The position numbers and the translations under genes were made by a program. The notes beneath the pieces were generated by a model, which made no database searches, was not told the DNA's origin, and saw nothing but the letters and a program-made list of their open reading frames with translations. From Deltaproteobacteria bacterium (lineage in GTDB: Bacteria > Myxococcota_A > Polyangia > DRWM01 > JAAZOP01), in the NCBI GenBank assembly GCA_016218765.1, contig JACRCZ010000017.1, positions 32,611-96,610 on the forward strand: 64,000 nt of DNA, in the 5' to 3' direction. Positions 62,461 through 64,000 of this stretch are shown here, piece after piece. Each line of letters opens with the position of its first letter. Positions within the stretch are counted from its first letter, which is position 1.

Positions 62461-64000
62461 TCACCCCTGGAACAGCGACAGATCCACCCGCTTCCCGCGC
62501 GCCTTCCGCCGCTCCAGGAACCGCGGCACCGCCCGCGTCGCCCGGTACTCGCCCGACACCTCGCCGCCCTCCGTCGTCCCCGTCACCGCGTACTCGAAGA
62601 TCGCCGTCAGCGCGAACGGATCCCCACCCTCGGCCGCCCGCTCCGCCACGCGCAGCGTGCGGGACGACCCGTCCATCAGCGCCGCCAGCTCGACCACCAC
62701 GTCGACGTGCGACGCCAGACGCCGGTCCACGCCGCCCGCGGGCCCGGAGCGCGTCGCCGCGCCCCCCGGCGGCCGCAACGCCTGCCCCGGAGCCCCCGGC
62801 TCCTCGCCCGCCGGCTCCCAGCGATCCGTCTCCACCGACAGCACCAGCCCCCCCAGCCGGTTCCGGATCGCCCGCACCAGCGCGACGTCCCGACCCGGCT
62901 CCGCCCGCTCGATCACCACGACCCCGGGCTGCAGCCACTGGATCACGTCCGCCAGCCCGGCCCCACCGTCGTCCGCCTCCTCCAGCAGCGCCTCCCCCGT
63001 CGACGGCGGCGTGACGGTCACGATGGTCGCGGCCGATTCCGGCGGCCCGCCGTCTCCCCGATCCGCCACCCAGACCACGCGCTCCTCCGCCGGCAGCCCC
63101 GCCACCAGCGCCCGCAACACCGCCGTGCGCGCCGCCCGCTGCGGTCCCGCCACGGCAATCGCCTGCCGCCCGTCGAGACACATCCGCAGGAACGTGGCCA
63201 TCGACATCGACAGCAGCCCCGCGTCCGCCAGCCGATCGAAGTCGTCGGGAAGCGCCGCGGGCCGCTCCAGCCGCAACATCGCGCCCGGCAGCGTCGACCC
63301 GCCCAGCGCCCCGCACACCTCGACACCCGGAAGCCCCGCGTGACGGCCGCGGAAGCTCTCCGCCGAACCCCCGCGCCCACGCCCCTCGATGCCCGACGCC
63401 AGCCGCCGCGCGACCAGCGACAACAGCGCCGGATCGAGCCGCTGCCCGGCCCGGCGCCACTTGCCCTGTCGCCGCTCGAACGCCACGCCGTTGGGGTGGA
63501 CCACGAACGCCTCGACGCCCTCGTCGGCCGCGACGGCCGCGATCGGGCCGAGGCCGAACAAGGACGACGTCAGCCGCTCGACCAGCCCGTCACGGTCCAA
63601 CCCGGCGTCGATCAGGTCCTCGGCCTCCAGGATCGCCAGCTCGTCCAGCACCGCACTCTTGACCTTGGCCTGCAGCTCCGGATCACCGAAGACCGCCGGC
63701 TCGGCGTCCTTCAGCCGCACCACCTCGTTGACCCGCGCCAGCAGCCGCTCCGCGACTTCCGCCTCCGGCAGCGTCGTCACGGCCTTGGGGGCCTTGGGCT
63801 TGGGCTCCGGCTTGGCCGCCGTCCGTCCGCCCTTCGGGGCCGCCGTCGGACGTGGGGCCGGCGCGGGCCGCTCCTCGGGCTCCGCCGCGGCCGCCCGGCC
63901 GCGCCCACGCGGCGCCGCCGGGGGCGGCGTCCCTTCGTCCTCGTCGAAGAGCGACGGGGCCTGAGCCGCCGCCGGGGCCGGGGCCGGAATCGGCGCCGGC
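62461..64000 (-). CDS. CpaF/TadA-like ATPase with degenerate P-loop (5' end outside window)
   Basis: The frame is open from the stop at 62461 to the window edge, so the protein starts outside. Visible N-terminal residues are a Pro/Ala/Lys-rich linker (EPKPKAPKAV and others), usual behind an FHA domain in this group. From about 63780 it resembles CpaF: LLARVNEVVRLKDAE, LFGLGPIAAVAADEGVEAFVVHPNG. The nucleotide site reads AVAGPQRAARTAVLRAL where CpaF has GGTGSGKTTLLNAL, so the P-loop Lys is absent or displaced. It may be a regulatory or inactive relative of the secretion and pilus ATPases. No pilus or secretion genes are in the window. Confidence 0.65.
   Translation of the reverse strand, partial: PAPIPAPAPAAAQAPSLFDEDEGTPPPAAPRGRGRAAAAEPEERPAPAPRPTAAPKGGRTAAKPEPKPKAPKAVTTLPEAEVAERLLARVNEVVRLKDAEPAVFGDPELQAKVKSAVLDELAILEAEDLIDAGLDRDGLVERLTSSLFGLGPIAAVAADEGVEAFVVHPNGVAFERRQGKWRRAGQRLDPALLSLVARRLASGIEGRGRGGSAESFRGRHAGLPGVEVCGALGGSTLPGAMLRLERPAALPDDFDRLADAGLLSMSMATFLRMCLDGRQAIAVAGPQRAARTAVLRALVAGLPAEERVVWVADRGDGGPPESAATIVTVTPPSTGEALLEEADDGGAGLADVIQWLQPGVVVIERAEPGRDVALVRAIRNRLGGLVLSVETDRWEPAGEEPGAPGQALRPPGGAATRSGPAGGVDRRLASHVDVVVELAALMDGSSRTLRVAERAAEGGDPFALTAIFEYAVTGTTEGGEVSGEYRATRAVPRFLERRKARGKRVDLSLFQG

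Overview
The window is very GC-rich (GC or CC in most third codon positions), densely packed and has almost no AT-rich spacers. Gene content points to an uncultured Myxococcota-like (former Deltaproteobacteria) organism: many lipoproteins, a MopE-type cysteine-rich protein, thrombospondin-3-repeat VWA lipoproteins, DUF2330 and DUF3179 proteins, an SUMF1-like lipoprotein, a CpaF-like ATPase behind a Pro/Ala-rich linker, and an alternative complex III operon. This placement is inferred from gene content only; no rRNA is present.

Layout. 1-5.3 kb: an exported VIT/VWA protein, a lipoprotein gamma-glutamyltransferase and a small sigma factor, with a long imperfect palindrome before the sigma gene. 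5.4-11.6 kb: a redox/stress block with a tungsten-type aldehyde:ferredoxin oxidoreductase, a ferritin-like diiron protein, an NtrC-type regulator split by a frameshift and carrying GAFDGA in place of GAFTGA, rubredoxin, a second ferritin-like protein and an acyl-CoA dehydrogenase. 11.7-14 kb: a divergent YkgJ-type metal-binding protein, then a three-gene cassette of a small Tat-exported protein and two Hcp-like tube proteins with no other type VI genes. 14-24.7 kb: one long respiratory operon joining alternative complex III (actB-C-D-F-A and a terminal actE-like cytochrome) to a cbb3-type oxidase. Here the CcoP heme domain appears fused to CcoO, and a heme-less CcoP anchor is encoded separately.

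24.7-41.5 kb: accessory and envelope genes. These include a cysteine-rich lipoprotein, a DUF234-type ATPase flanked by repeats, a GHKL plus STAS-like protein, a thioredoxin-like lipoprotein, an FGGY kinase with a saccharopine-dehydrogenase-like enzyme, a row of lipoproteins, then a CcoI-like copper P-type ATPase and a SafE-like membrane protein that probably serve oxidase maturation. 41.6-46.3 kb: OPT transporter, tRNA-Val(CAC), MeaB GTPase, YqiA-like esterase and a HAD phosphatase. 46.3-52.5 kb: two lipoproteins of similar layout, a large exported alpha/beta hydrolase and a non-catalytic M16 peptidase homologue. 52.6-61.8 kb: four tandem paralogous VWA/TSP3 lipoproteins. 62-64 kb: an adenosine-specific-kinase family protein and a CpaF-like ATPase running off the window.

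The least ordinary layer is repeats. Several short dispersed families (8-bp arrays CCGCTC[C/G]A, and elements containing CTCTGCGT, CCTTTGCG or ATCTGTG) recur across the window. They sit at paralogue junctions, have become coding sequence in at least four genes, and in one case are bracketed by a 14-bp direct duplication. All function statements rest on reading translated sequence and motifs; no database search was possible.
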